A stretch of 64,000 bases of DNA from Thozetella sp. PMI_491 (GCA_021432635.1 MU270021.1:124001-188000); one strand, 5' to 3'. Shown: positions 1 to 10,600, counted from the stretch's first letter. Made by a program: numbers and translations. The notes: generated from the sequence alone by a model not told the origin.

Positions 1-974
1 GAGCAACACGGTGCCTTGGGAAAACTCCTCGCTGAGGTTCAGACAACGAATTAAACACTCGTGGGCTAGTGGCGAATAGAGACCGGCGAGGGCTCGGACC
101 TGTGGCGTGCTGGATTCTGGGTTTGCCGGGTCAGCCGGGAGATCCCAGAAGTTGAAGAGGATCCCTAAAAGAACGCAAAAACGTTAGTGCAACCCCCAGA
201 TCTTGCGGCCATGCTCAGATTGCTACCCAGTGATTCCCATAGGAGATTTGGACCCTCGAACTGCGCAAGCCACTCCTCAGGGTCTGTTATGCTATCGGAG
301 ATAGGCCTTGCGGTGTTCAAGCATATCTTGTGCGTAATTCTTTCCATCTCCGAGGGATTTCGATGTCTTCCGAGAAAGGCGCCATAGTCCCTGTACAGCG
401 ATCGAAGAATTCGCGTGGCGATTATGTGCATCCAAGAGTCCAAGTGTTGGGGTTTTCGAAAGAGAGCGAAGCCATCTTCAGGGGTCGGAATATGGCTCAA
501 GACCGCCACTCCGAGCTGCAGGACTTGTTGTGAGACAGCACCCTGGCCGCCGGCTACAACCTGACCACCACTGGCTGGTAAACTCAGGACGCTGCTTTCG
601 GCGTTGCCGTCCAGAATGCATAACGTCTCTCTGATAACGCTGCTGAAACTAGTATAGCCAAGGTACCCGGTTGCTGCCCAAGTCGTAGGCCGCCTACTGA
701 AAAAGCCTCCTCCGGCGGTGCTCGAAGGCTGTGGCACTGCCTCTGGGATCCACTGGGCCGCAGTGGCTCCAGGTACAGAGCTAGGTGGCGGAGTGGACAG
801 TTGTTGTGCCGATAATACCGAACGCCCAGAAATGCTATATGAACAACCCCGGTTGCTCTTTTGACATCTCGAACACTGCGGCCAAGTATGGTCGCAAGAC
901 ATCTGCCGCGGGTCAGGTTCGATTAGCTTTGCAACCTTGGGCCGCTGAGATCCCTCACCTTTCTGGCCCTGCAT
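1..974 (-). CDS. Zn2Cys6 transcription factor, partial at the left edge, N-terminus uncertain
   Basis: Reading leftward, the frame opens at an ATG at 974 and carries the second half of a fungal zinc cluster, CDHTWPQCSRCQKSNRGC (Cys-x6-Cys-x2-Cys-x6-Cys). A likely 62-bp intron lies at 165-226; after it the frame continues as ILFNFWDLPADP and stays open to base 1, so the C-terminus is outside the window. The first half of the cluster is missing from this frame. An upstream frame at 1036-1149, joined by a 133-bp GT-AG intron (903-1035), would supply CNASRAKE and restore exact Cys spacing, but with Ser in place of the second Cys and with no ATG. The gene is therefore either mis-modelled at its 5' end or decayed there. 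The family binds CGG-type DNA sites in the nucleus; the target is unknown. Confidence 0.6.
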
Positions 975-1456
975 GGGCTACAAGCCTATAGGCGGCCATT
1001 GCGCTGGCGTAGCGGCTGCACCTCCATCGTGCTACTTCTTTTGCTCGCGATGCGTTGCACCAGGACTTTACCAGTGACGGAGGCGGGGTTGGATAAATGG
1101 GACATCGGCTTCGGCTTCGGCTCTCACTTGTTTGGCTGATGTGGTCCACAGGGGCAGCGCGAATCGTATTGCCACCATCTCAGTAGGGGAGGCAAAAGTT
1201 ACGATAGACAACAAGGCTAATTCCTTCCATACCTACGTTATTAGCCACTGCAGTTCCGAGCAAAATGATGCTGAGGTAAGTAGGGAGCCAAAGTAGTCTT
1301 GCTTCAGGTTGAAGATTAGTTATTATAGTGCAATCACATAGTGCAATTAATCTACGACTGACGTGTAGCGCGCGTAGCACGAGTTGTCACTTTCGTAGTG
1401 TCGCGCGTCTTTAGAAATAGAAAATCTTTACTCTCCTAAAGGCTATATCGATATGA
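975..1456. other. Intergenic; possible 5' exon of the regulator
   Basis: Holds the putative decayed upstream exon of the leftmost regulator (1036-1149, minus strand). I see no other coding signal, RNA gene or repeat here. The last 80 bases are the 3' flank of the DUF899 gene. Confidence 0.4.
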
Positions 1457-2224
1457 CTAGTACTGCAGATTGGGGTAGGCTGCGCGGTCCCCGCGCCCTT
1501 CCATTGTCACGTCGAGGACGCCGTATATTGTCCATATTGGCTCAAGAGAGCTAGTATCGCCGCGCTTGAAGACCGATTCGCTCGTCCAGTGGTGACGAAT
1601 GCCTTGTTCGCCACGCGAAAAGACGTGCAAGACCGCCCTCTGTGTCCCATCGGCCGTCTCTGCGAGATAGTCGCGATTAAAAGTGTTATTGCGCGATGAC
1701 AGGAGCCGGAGGTGGTGCCAGCCTCGTTCGTCTTTGTAATCATGGAGCCGGTCTGGGTTTGCCTTTGCCATGACAACTAGGTTAGTACGCTCGGCTAAGT
1801 GAAAGGCCGCCCCGGAAAGACCATCGACAAGTGATGTACATGATGGACACGGTTGTTCGATAAGCGGTAGCTCTGCGGTCTTGCCCCCTGGCACTGGTGC
1901 ACGTTTATCTTCTGCCCAGCGCGGGAACATCATGTTGTATATTACCAGCGAGTCCTTTCCTGGAGCAAAGAGCTCGGACAGTTTGACTTTGCTCCCATCT
2001 GATGCAGATTCGAAAACGTAGTCTTCTTTGACGTAACCACCGGGTGGAAGCGCCCGCCGCTGCGCAGCTACCTCCTCGGCCAACCGCCGTAGCTCCTCTT
2101 CACGTAACGTGAGCTCATCTCGCGCTCGCCGATACTCGTCCGACTCGTTGGGGAAATGGACATTCTGGTCAAGCAGCTCGTCCTGCCACTTGCTCATATC
2201 ACGGGGGTGACCAACGACGACCAT
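1457..2224 (-). CDS. DUF899 family thioredoxin-like protein
   Basis: Single-exon frame of 255 residues starting at an ATG at 2224. After a charged N-terminal helix (YRRARDELTLREEELRRL, about residues 31-48) it shows the DUF899 pattern: a basic LPPGGYVKEDYVFES segment, then FAPGKDSLVIYNMMFPRW, a CPSC motif near residue 126, and a thioredoxin-like core with LVVMAKANPDRL. DUF899 proteins are AhpC/TSA- or thioredoxin-fold proteins common in bacteria and patchy in fungi; the CxxC pair suggests redox chemistry but the substrate is unknown. No signal peptide or membrane segment is seen, so the protein is probably cytosolic. The lack of introns and the bacterial-type family are compatible with past transfer, which the sequence alone does not prove. 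Confidence 0.85.
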   Translation of the reverse strand: MVVVGHPRDMSKWQDELLDQNVHFPNESDEYRRARDELTLREEELRRLAEEVAAQRRALPPGGYVKEDYVFESASDGSKVKLSELFAPGKDSLVIYNMMFPRWAEDKRAPVPGGKTAELPLIEQPCPSCTSLVDGLSGAAFHLAERTNLVVMAKANPDRLHDYKDERGWHHLRLLSSRNNTFNRDYLAETADGTQRAVLHVFSRGEQGIRHHWTSESVFKRGDTSSLEPIWTIYGVLDVTMEGRGDRAAYPNLQY

Positions 2225-2832
2225 TTTTGCGCGCCTCCTGAGTTCTTCAATTCAAAGGCTTTTGACGAGTGCAAATGGACAGTCCAAAAGAGAGAATAGG
2301 GTTGCTCACGTAACCACTAACAGTTGGGGTGTGTATTAAGACGCGGCCTAGGTCACTTCAGCAACTAGGAACGACTTGGGAATGTTCCACTCTGTCACAC
2401 TATATATATATATATATATATAGTGTCTCGAAGTCGGTGGAGATGGTGCATGTCTCTGATTTGTAAGTCCTCGCCCGATAAAGATTTCAATTGCGATGGA
2501 TCGATTGGTAATAGTTACTTTGCATCCGACTATCTAGGAGGCCGTACATATCGACCCACAGAGATTCCAATGTGCGTATAGCATTGGAACAATGCTAGCA
2601 CGTCCAATTGCAACCATTCTACTCTACCTATTACTAAGTAACTAAAAGAAACCGTCTTGTATTTTGAAGCCGCTTTCGAGAGTTTAGTGAAGGGATTTAT
2701 TTTAATAGCTACCTGATATAATAACCTTGAATGCTCAATTAACCTAGAAGGGACCGTTTGTTACGTGATGTTGCTGTTGAGACACGCAGGGTTTTTAGAG
2801 GCGTATTCTAAATTTGTGTCTTCATAAGAAAT
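2225..2832. other. Intergenic, upstream of DUF899 gene
   Basis: AT-leaning spacer with a TA microsatellite at 2401-2422. I see no coding frame. It ends at the left boundary of the candidate transposon. Confidence 0.5.
2401..2422. repeat. (TA)n microsatellite
   Basis: About eleven uninterrupted TA units, 177 bp upstream of the DUF899 start codon. Confidence 0.95.
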
Positions 2833-2867
2833 CCAGATACGCCATGTAGCCTTGAACTTTGACACAG

Positions 2868-3045
2868 ATGCGGCCGATGGCCGTTAGGGAGAAACGGCAA
2901 AAAGCGGGAAAGGGGACTTCTCCATTAGAACGGACGAAGCGGCCGCTAATGGCGGAGAGCGGCCGCTGATGGCGGAGGGCGGGGTAAAAAGCGGAAAGAT
3001 GGACACTCCTCCGTCTTACACGCAAAGCGGCCGTTGCAGAAAGCA
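2868..3045. promoter_or_regulatory. CGG-rich upstream block of the amidase gene
   Basis: Many CGG/CCG triplets occur in short imperfect repeats; AGCGGCCGCT-type units appear near 2938 and 2958, each followed by a GATGGCGGAG-like stretch. Zn2Cys6 proteins bind CGG half-sites, and a Zn2Cys6 gene starts at 5454. TATA-like stretches follow at about 3055 and 3143, before the amidase ATG at 3302. The block could equally be transposon subterminal repeats. Confidence 0.45.
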
Positions 3046-3301
3046 AGGACATCTGTATATAAATCGAGCTCGCGTGCTAGTCGCAAGAGGTGGTTCGTAA
3101 ATAGTCTAGAGCGGAAGCTGAGCTATATGAAGCTTCAGTAGATTATATAAAAAAGCCGTTCACTGCTCAATATCAGCTTCGGTCCTCTACAGATCATTAT
3201 CGTATTCCTACCGGCCAAACATCTTTCAAACTCATCCTCTGTGGTAGAAATATCAGCATCAAGGAACATTTACGAACCTCTATTAAGAACAGCAAGGCAT
3301 T

Positions 3302-4714
3302 ATGAGTCCGGATCTTAGATACTCAGACGCTACGGCGCTTGCCGACCTAATTCGCACGGGCACAGTGTCTGCCGTCCAAGTTATGCAGACTCACCTTGAC
3401 CGTATCAACTCTCTGAATGGCCAGCTGAATGCTATCGTCACCGTCGACGAGAGCGCGTTGGAAAATGCCAAAGCCGCAGACGCAGCAGTACAGTCTAGTA
3501 AAAAAGATCTCGGTCCCCTACACGGCGTCCCTTTCACCGTGAAAGACTCAATCGACACGGCGGGTGTGGCGACACAACGCGGCTCGCCAATATTCGAAGG
3601 CCGCGTGCCTTCGTCCGACGCCATCATCGTTGCGCGGATGAAGGCCGCGGGCGCCATTTTACTGGCCAAGACCAACCTTCCGGAATTCTCATACGCTTGC
3701 GAAAGTGAGAATCTTCTCACAGGCAGGACTAATAACCCTTGGAACCTCGAAAGGACGCCAGGGGGCTCCAGCGGCGGAGAATCAGCGGCCATCGCGGCCG
3801 GACTATCCCCTATTGGCTTGGGCACTGACCTTAGCATCTCGGTACGAGGCCCGTCTGCGATGACTGGCATCATGGCGCTCAAGCCGACCCACGGCCGTAT
3901 CCCTATGACAGGCATATGGCCACGAGAGCCTCGCCGGTTCTGGCACGCGGGGCCGATGGCACGAAGCGTTCGCGACTTGGCTCTAGCGTACTCGATAGTA
4001 GCTGGCCCTGACGGGCACGACGCGTTTTCGTCACTGGGAGCTAATTTTGATGCGGGAATTGGAACGTCCCCCACACGGCAGCTCAAGATCGGCTGGCTGG
4101 TAGAGCCGGGATTTGGCCCTATCGATCCTGAGGTTGGCTCAGCTGTCAAGGCTGCAGCCGAGGCTCTCAAGGCCGCAGGCTGTGCTGTCGAGTCTGTCCG
4201 CATCCCAGCTCTCGAGCGAGACTTCGCCCTGGACGTATTTATACGCATTCATGTGAATGAGATGAAACCTGCCATGGTAGAAGTTACCAGCGGGCAACCA
4301 GAAGAGAAGATTTTCAAGAATGCGCGGGGCATGCTGAACACCCCCGAAACACCAATGCGCGATTTCGTCGACGCTGAGCAGGCAATCGAGCGGCTCAAGG
4401 ATGGCTTTGCCGAGTACTTCCAGAAGTACGATGCACTCGTGTGCCCCGTGATTCCACTACCCTCTCATGGACACGCGGTGGAAGAGCTCACGATTGACGG
4501 GCAGACGGTCAGTAACTTCAACATTTGCTCGACTACCACGCCTTTCACCGTAACGGGACTACCGGGACTGTCAATCCCGTTCGGAGCAAGTCACGAGGGC
4601 ATGCCTATTGGTGTCCAACTTGTCAGTACCTGGTACGCCGAGTCCACTGTTTTGTATCTAGCATCAGTGCTAGAAAAGGTCAGCCCAGTTAAAGGGTCCC
4701 ACCCAAATATATAG
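3302..4714 (+). CDS. Amidase signature family hydrolase
   Basis: Intronless, 470 residues. It belongs to the amidase signature family (amide bond hydrolysis via a Ser-cisSer-Lys triad). Lys81 lies in PFTVKDSIDT, the cis-Ser at 156 in TPGGSSGGESAA, and the nucleophile Ser180 in GTDLSISVRGPSA. The spacings of 24 and 99 residues from the nucleophile equal those in fatty acid amide hydrolase, so the triad looks intact. The usual GGS before the nucleophile is SIS here, an unusual change at the oxyanion loop that may alter rate or substrate. The protein has no signal peptide. The substrate is unknown; fungal members cleave acetamide, aryl-amides or fatty amides. A Zn2Cys6 regulator lies 739 bp downstream on the same strand. 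The gene sits wholly inside the candidate transposon. Confidence 0.92.
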   Translation: MSPDLRYSDATALADLIRTGTVSAVQVMQTHLDRINSLNGQLNAIVTVDESALENAKAADAAVQSSKKDLGPLHGVPFTVKDSIDTAGVATQRGSPIFEGRVPSSDAIIVARMKAAGAILLAKTNLPEFSYACESENLLTGRTNNPWNLERTPGGSSGGESAAIAAGLSPIGLGTDLSISVRGPSAMTGIMALKPTHGRIPMTGIWPREPRRFWHAGPMARSVRDLALAYSIVAGPDGHDAFSSLGANFDAGIGTSPTRQLKIGWLVEPGFGPIDPEVGSAVKAAAEALKAAGCAVESVRIPALERDFALDVFIRIHVNEMKPAMVEVTSGQPEEKIFKNARGMLNTPETPMRDFVDAEQAIERLKDGFAEYFQKYDALVCPVIPLPSHGHAVEELTIDGQTVSNFNICSTTTPFTVTGLPGLSIPFGASHEGMPIGVQLVSTWYAESTVLYLASVLEKVSPVKGSHPNI

Positions 4715-5289
4715 ACAAATTCGATAGGGCAAATCTCGCATTTGAGAGATTTCAAAACGTAGGATCAGACACCTGAGCCCAGTTGTTATCTTTAATATAT
4801 CCATTTCATTAGCTAGAGAAGATGCTGTTCCCTAGTAAAAGGTGTAGCTGCTAAGGTGAGGCGATCCAAAGCCAGCTAGGTCGACTGAGGGTCTTTTAGT
4901 ACCATGCCATATTCCGCACTGAACCTCAGGGTCTGCAGGCGCCTTTATTGACTCCGTCCGTTCCGGGATAAGGTCTAAGAGTATGGATGAAGCCAGGAAA
5001 CGTAGCTACGTATAAGAATGTCTTCTAAAATACCTACCAACCTATAGTTTTCGTCGCAATGCTTTACTGATTGGGAGCGAGTAATTACGTGTTGTCTTTT
5101 ATCTACAGCGACATCAATAACTGCAGCGAATGCCGTTCCCATTCGCTGCAGGGCTTCAACTACACAGTGCCGTCATCATTCTTGTAGTTCAAATTTGTTC
5201 TTCTCTTGATGAAGGATTACCAAAGCATGCCGGCGAGCCACATCGCATCATGGGGGGACGCGGAAATCCGGGGTTACTCCCCCACCCCA
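4715..5289. other. Intergenic between amidase and regulator
   Basis: No convincing coding frame. The 3' side grades into the CGG-rich right end of the candidate transposon. Confidence 0.5.
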
Positions 5290-5408
5290 TTCGCCGCAGA
5301 AACCCCGCCCATTTCCCGCTCTTTCCGTCAATCGTCCGTCATCGGCCGCTTTCTGCAACTTTCTTTCAATTTCCGCCCTCCGTCCGTTCGGCGTATCTCG
5401 TAAGAAAA
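5290..5408. promoter_or_regulatory. CGG-rich block upstream of the Zn2Cys6 gene
   Basis: Inverted relative of the block upstream of the amidase; it shares GCTTTCTGCAAC (5348-5359) and GGCGTATCT (5390-5398) with it in opposite orientation. It ends about 50 bp before the regulator start codon, so it would lie in the promoter or 5' leader of that gene. It could serve autoregulation, or simply be the transposon end. Confidence 0.45.
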
Positions 5409-5453
5409 AGTATTGACTGTCTTTGTCTCATCTGGTGTTATCCAGCAGGCATA

Positions 5454-7235
5454 ATGAGCACGACCAATCGCCGCCTGCAGAGTGACGACGGCCGTCCGCG
5501 ACGTGCGTGTAATTTCTGCACGAGGCGCAAAATTCGATGCTCGAAGGAGGTACCAAAGTGTCTGGCGTGCAAAGTGTACGTGCCACTGCTTCATTCGTCC
5601 CTGATTTGCAGGTCGCGGATATTACAAAGGCTCATTCATGGCTTCCCAGGCGGAACCGAGGCTGCCGCTATGATAGTCAGTTGCGGGATTTGCCCGACTC
5701 GCCAGATTCACAAACCAACCATGGCAATGTTGACAGGACTCTGCCAACTGCACCTGATGTTGTTTGGCCCCCATCATTTTTGCCGAAAGCAAATCTCCGT
5801 GGTGCTGCTATCCGGTTTATGGACCGCAGCCTCTTCCTTCGCAGCCAAGCACAGGCCGGCACCATAACCTTTACCGAACCCGACCCCATCCCTAGCCACC
5901 TGGGCCCGTTTCTAAGCAACAGAGATGCACTGCGTCAAATAGCAATTTCGTACTATCGACTTGCAAATCGATGGCTGCCGATCATCTCCAAGAAAAAAAT
6001 ATTCGACCAGCTGTTGAACCCCTTGCTACCCCTCCGTGCTGATGCTGTATTTCTCCTTCTATGTATGAAAACAGCCCTAACCCAACCCCTCTCGGAACCC
6101 CATTCTTGGCCGAGTGAGTACCATGCAGCTGTACGATACCGTACTGATCTGGAACTTGCTGGGTTGGCATCGCTGGAAATTCTACAGGGCTGTATCCTGC
6201 TTGCAGCCTACGAACAGGGCAACGCCATTTATCCAGCCGCGCACACTTCCATAGGAATTTGTCTTCAGCATGCCTCCGCTCTGAGAATGGGCTGGACATA
6301 TTCGATAGCTTCGCATATCGATGCTGAGGAGCGGAATAGAAGCTGGTGGGCCATATTTCTGCTTGAGCGGTAAGTAGTGATGACGAAAATCCCTCTATGA
6401 CAGTTCATCTTGGCTGACCCAATGTCCATTGCCGTCGAACAGAGTGCTGGGTCTTGGCGACGCTCATCAAATGTTTGTGGTACCAGAGCCAAATCTAGAT
6501 GCACAACTGCCGTGGCCAGATCAGGACTGGGAAGATTACACCGTTCCAAGCACATCATCTACACTCTCGTCTCCGCCGATTGTAGTGGGCAGCTTTGCAA
6601 GTATCTTGCAAGCCAGCTTTGTGCTAAGCCGCGTCTTTGGCTACTTATCAGCTGCGCTCACCGAGGTCCAAGCCCGACTTGATGAGGTAGAGCAGTTCGA
6701 AAGAACGCTGCAGGCATTAATGAGTTACGCTCGCCCGGCTCCCGGAGCAGATGCTAGGTCTGTATGTTATCAGAAGGCTGTGGGCTACGCGTGAGCTGAG
6801 TTGTATACCTCGAACATGGTGTTTCTGTGCTAACAGAATATAGTGCCTTAATAGCCTTGCATGTCCCACATCTTCAACTCGACCATGGGTGTCCACTCCA
6901 CCAGCGAGCATGCATTGCCTTGGATGATGCCGTACACAGTGCCTCCGAGGCGGCAGAGCTATATCTCTCCAAAGTTGCAGTTGATTCGGAACCAGGAGAT
7001 ACATCCCCATTTATAGTACCTTGGCTCTATATGGCCGGAACAAGAGCTATTCGCTCTGGATTAAACGATGACCTTGGAGTGATAGAGAATGCCCTGACTA
7101 AGCTTAACTCTAGATGGAAGGCTGCAGGTTTGTGAAGCAACTTGTTGCCAGCTGTCAACAGATTAACTAACAAGCGAGTCTGTAGGCATATACATGGAGC
7201 TACTCGCTGCAAGCAAAGCAATGGAACCTGCGTAG
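5454..7235 (+). CDS. Zn2Cys6 transcription factor
   Basis: Five exons (5454-5575, 5650-6369, 6443-6757, 6844-7127, 7186-7235) encode 496 residues; all phases agree. The first intron starts GTACGT and splits the zinc cluster. After splicing, residues about 19-46 read CNFCTRRKIRC...CLACKVRNRGC, a perfect Cx2Cx6Cx6Cx2Cx6C cluster. The middle region (SNRDALRQIAISYYRLANRWLP, then a long helical stretch ending WWAIFLLER) matches the fungal transcription factor regulatory domain. The protein is nuclear and is expected to bind CGG-type sites. The nearest same-strand gene is the amidase, and CGG-rich blocks precede both genes, so local regulation of the amidase is plausible but inferred. No coiled coil is obvious after the cluster. 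Confidence 0.85.
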
Positions 7236-7630
7236 CTGTTAGTATGTAAGGGGGAGCAGGGGCGATTGGAATGTAGTTCGACTTAATTTTACTTGGTTTA
7301 AAGAGCTCACCCTGGCGTTTGGGAATGCAGATTTTGGGTGGCGCTGATGGCTTTCATGCGGATAGATGCAGGTGCCCCCCCAACACGCAGCAGGAGGGCT
7401 GCAATTTCTGTTTCACTTACGACAGATAGAGTATTCTTGCTTAAGATGCAGGGGTCACTGCAAGACTGAGACATCCCTGAAGAATGAAACGGTGGCGCAG
7501 TACACGGTTGGGGATGATGAACCAACAAGATATAGCCGCATTGATCCGTTATCTCGCCATGAAGCCTATATGCGTAGTCTAAGGATTCTTTTCATTGACA
7601 CACATTCGCAGTACGCACCGATTTCCGAAA
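7236..7630. other. Intergenic, 5' flank of the GTPase gene
   Basis: No convincing coding frame. The frame open just upstream of 7631 reaches only a TTG, so the ATG at 7631 is the first usable start of the next gene. Confidence 0.5.
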
Positions 7631-10600
7631 ATGAATCCTCCAGATGAACAACCGCGACCCTCCATAACTCGTAACCGGCGTACTTTGGTCGTCGATTCGC
7701 GTGGGAGAGTCATCCCAGTGAGGCTGCCGCCGACACAACTTTCGTCTTCAACTCCTGTCGTTCCGGTCGTTTCAGTAATTCCACCACCGATAACTAGCTC
7801 CTCGGCCCTTGACGAGCCTTTGGAGCACACTGAACAGGACCACCAACCGCACCCTTTCCGAGCAATTCCTCAAGCCCGCCCCGCCCCGAACCGCGAGTCA
7901 AGCGCACCAGCAACAACATCCTTCCAATTTAACAACCCGTTCATTGCAGCATGGCAATCTAGCGAGAGCCGATTTCCGACTTCCTCTGGGAACCGAGCAG
8001 AGGTCGAATCACTCTCCAATAACAATGAACATTTCAAAAATTGGTGTGAACAGCTTAGGCGCGCCAATGGTAACCTGAACCAGCAGGATACAACAACGGG
8101 GAGCGCCGCAGAACCTGCCAATTTCGCTAGTATCTTCCGGTTTCCAAGCACATCATCCACCTCTAGTGCTAGCGCGAGACCGCCGAGCATACTCCGTGCC
8201 GAGCCACCGACAGTTCAAACAACTTCTGATAGCCCCTTCCACTTCCAAAGCGCATCATCTTCCGCCCCAAGTACTAGCGCGAGGCTACAGAGCGTTCTAC
8301 GGGCAGAGCTCCCGGAATTCCTAACAGCTTCTAGCAGCCCCTTCCGGTTCCCGAGCACATCAACTCCTGCCTCAGAGGGTGGAGATGGTATGTCCTCCAG
8401 GGCATCCCAGGCTGCGAACAATCCTCCCGTAGCAGGCAGGTCCGCAGCACTATTCACGTTCCCCAGCTCTTCGTCAGGCATTGTAAACAATGGAGAGAGA
8501 TCGTCGTCCAGAATCTTTCAGTCCCGCTCTGGTATCTTTACTTCCAGAGAGGCATCTGCTACATCTTTCCTCAATTCGATCAATCCATCAACTACTGATG
8601 GATCCAATACTAATACCCCCGGCACAAACGCAGTCTCTGACCGACTTGATGCGTCATCCCGTGTGTTCCCGCAGCATTCTTCGCAGTTCTCTTTCCAGTT
8701 CCCGCCAAGTCTAGTCGCAGTTGGCTCTGGACCTGTACCTTCCCTAAATAATGCTGCAGCCTCTCCCGCCAGGGAAATCCCCCTCTTCGGCGGAGATTCT
8801 GGGAATAGTATCAGCGGAGGCGTTGGAGGGCAAAGCCTTAATACGGAGACGGATCAAAACTCTAGTCCTGCCATGGAACTATCATCCAACCATGATTCAG
8901 CTAATGAGGGCCTCTCTGGAGCCTCCCCTTTTCAGGACAACACGGATAACATTCCAACAAACCCGACAATCGTAACCGAGGGGACTGGGTTCCTGCAGCC
9001 GGCACCACCGCCATCACCCCAACCACTTCATCACCAGCGTAGTGCGTCTAATCTCTCAGGGATATCCTCTCTCAGTGTCGAACATGAAGGTTTAGTCACG
9101 GAAGAAATAGCATATAAGCTATGCGATGAAGAAACTCCGACGCACTCCTTTTACACTACAGAATTCCAGAGAGCATTGAGAGATGGCCAAGAAATTGCCA
9201 AGGGCACAGCAACTCTTGTTCGAAGCCTCGTAGGCATCATGGACGACGAGTCAAGTGTATTTCTAGATAGACTTAGGGAGAAAGCCGAGGGGCTGAGCAC
9301 CTTCTACGGCCCTGAACCAAGAACCATCGCCGTCATCGGAAGCTCGGGCGAAGGAAAGAGCAGCTTGATCAATTCGCTGCTTCACTATCCAGATATCGCG
9401 AAAACTGTACGTTTTTTTTCTTTTCCTATAATTTCCTTGGCACTATAACGGTAATTTACACCTTCACTTTTGTTAGGGAGGCATGGGCTCCGCCTGTACC
9501 GCGGTGGTTACCGAGTACTGCCAGAAACGTGCCGAGCATGGCGAAACCCCCATCACAATCGAGGCCGAGTTTCTCACCAAAGCGGAGATCGAAGACATGA
9601 TCAAGGAGCTTCTATGGAACTACCGCCAGCTCTTCCTCCCCGGTGTGGAATCTGATACCACCCCAGAAGCTGACTACGCACGTTACGCCCGGGAGTCTGA
9701 GCTGGCTTGGTCAACGCTTGAGGTGGCGTTCAAGCATCGACCCGAGTTCAATCGGAAGATTCTTGAGGACATGTCAGAGGGTGCGCTTGCTAGAATCGAG
9801 AAGATGGCTTTGGGTTGGGCGTCTGATATCCAGTGGCCTAGAAGTCCTGGGACAGCCGAAACGAGACCGGGACTTTGGCAGGAGACCGCTGAGACTGTCG
9901 AGGAATGCCACTCGAAGACGGAGCTGTTCACCCAAGACCAGTATTGGCCGTTCACGAAAATAATCCGGCAAGTATCACCACCAAACAACAAGAAAATCGG
10001 AAGGTTACATACAGCTAATAACTTAGTGGATAGGATCTACTTGAGCTCGCCAATTCTGAAGAACGGCCTGGTGATGGCGGATTTACCGGGCCTGGAAAAC
10101 ACCAATCTAGCCAGAGTCAAGAACATTCAGGAGTACCTGATGCGATGCAAAAATGTCTTCATCGTCACCGCAATCTCTCGGGCTGTCACTAACCAGTCTC
10201 TGAACTCATCCCTTTACCAGGTACTGTCCAAACACATGCCCCTTGAGTGGGCGGATTCGGGAGGTAAAGGGTTCAATCTCGCGGTTGTGTGCACGAGATC
10301 CGAGGATATCGACCTGGACAGAGCTCGATCTGAGTTCGTCGGCGTTGATAAGAGGATCACTCGCAGCATTATGGACGAGCTCGACAGAGATATTGCGGCT
10401 GCCAGAGAGGCAGGTGACAATACTCGGAGGAAAGCACTGAAGATGGAGTGAGTGCATTCCTGTGGTAGTGGTTTCAATTCACTCGGCCTCGGGCCGCCCG
10501 GCTAACACTACTCCTATTACAGGCAAGAATGGCAGTTAATTAAAGCACGCAATGCTCACGTCACGGAAGGACTGCAGAAAGAATACGCATCGAGTGTAGC

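Larger units (their letters stand above)
2833..5400. mobile_element. Candidate non-autonomous DNA transposon (hAT-like layout) carrying an amidase
   Basis: The left end reads CCAGATACGCC (2833-2843) and the right end, reverse-complemented, reads CGAGATACGCC (5390-5400): terminal inverted repeats matching at 10 of 11 bases. The flanks are TAAGAAAT (2825-2832) and TAAGAAAA (5401-5408), matching at 7 of 8 bases as expected of an aged 8-bp target duplication. Both ends have CGG-rich subterminal blocks (about 2868-3045 and 5290-5390) sharing a perfect 12-bp inverted repeat, GTTGCAGAAAGC at 3033-3044 and its complement at 5348-5359. Short terminal repeats, 8-bp duplications and subterminal repeats are typical of hAT elements. 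No transposase is present; the cargo is the amidase gene. The rival view is that the CGG blocks are regulator-binding sites and the terminal matches are chance. Confidence 0.45.

Noticed and set aside
3391-4248. 285-codon open frame antisense to the amidase
   Set aside because: It lies wholly opposite a gene with an intact catalytic triad, has no family motif, and GC-rich coding sequence often leaves the opposite strand open.
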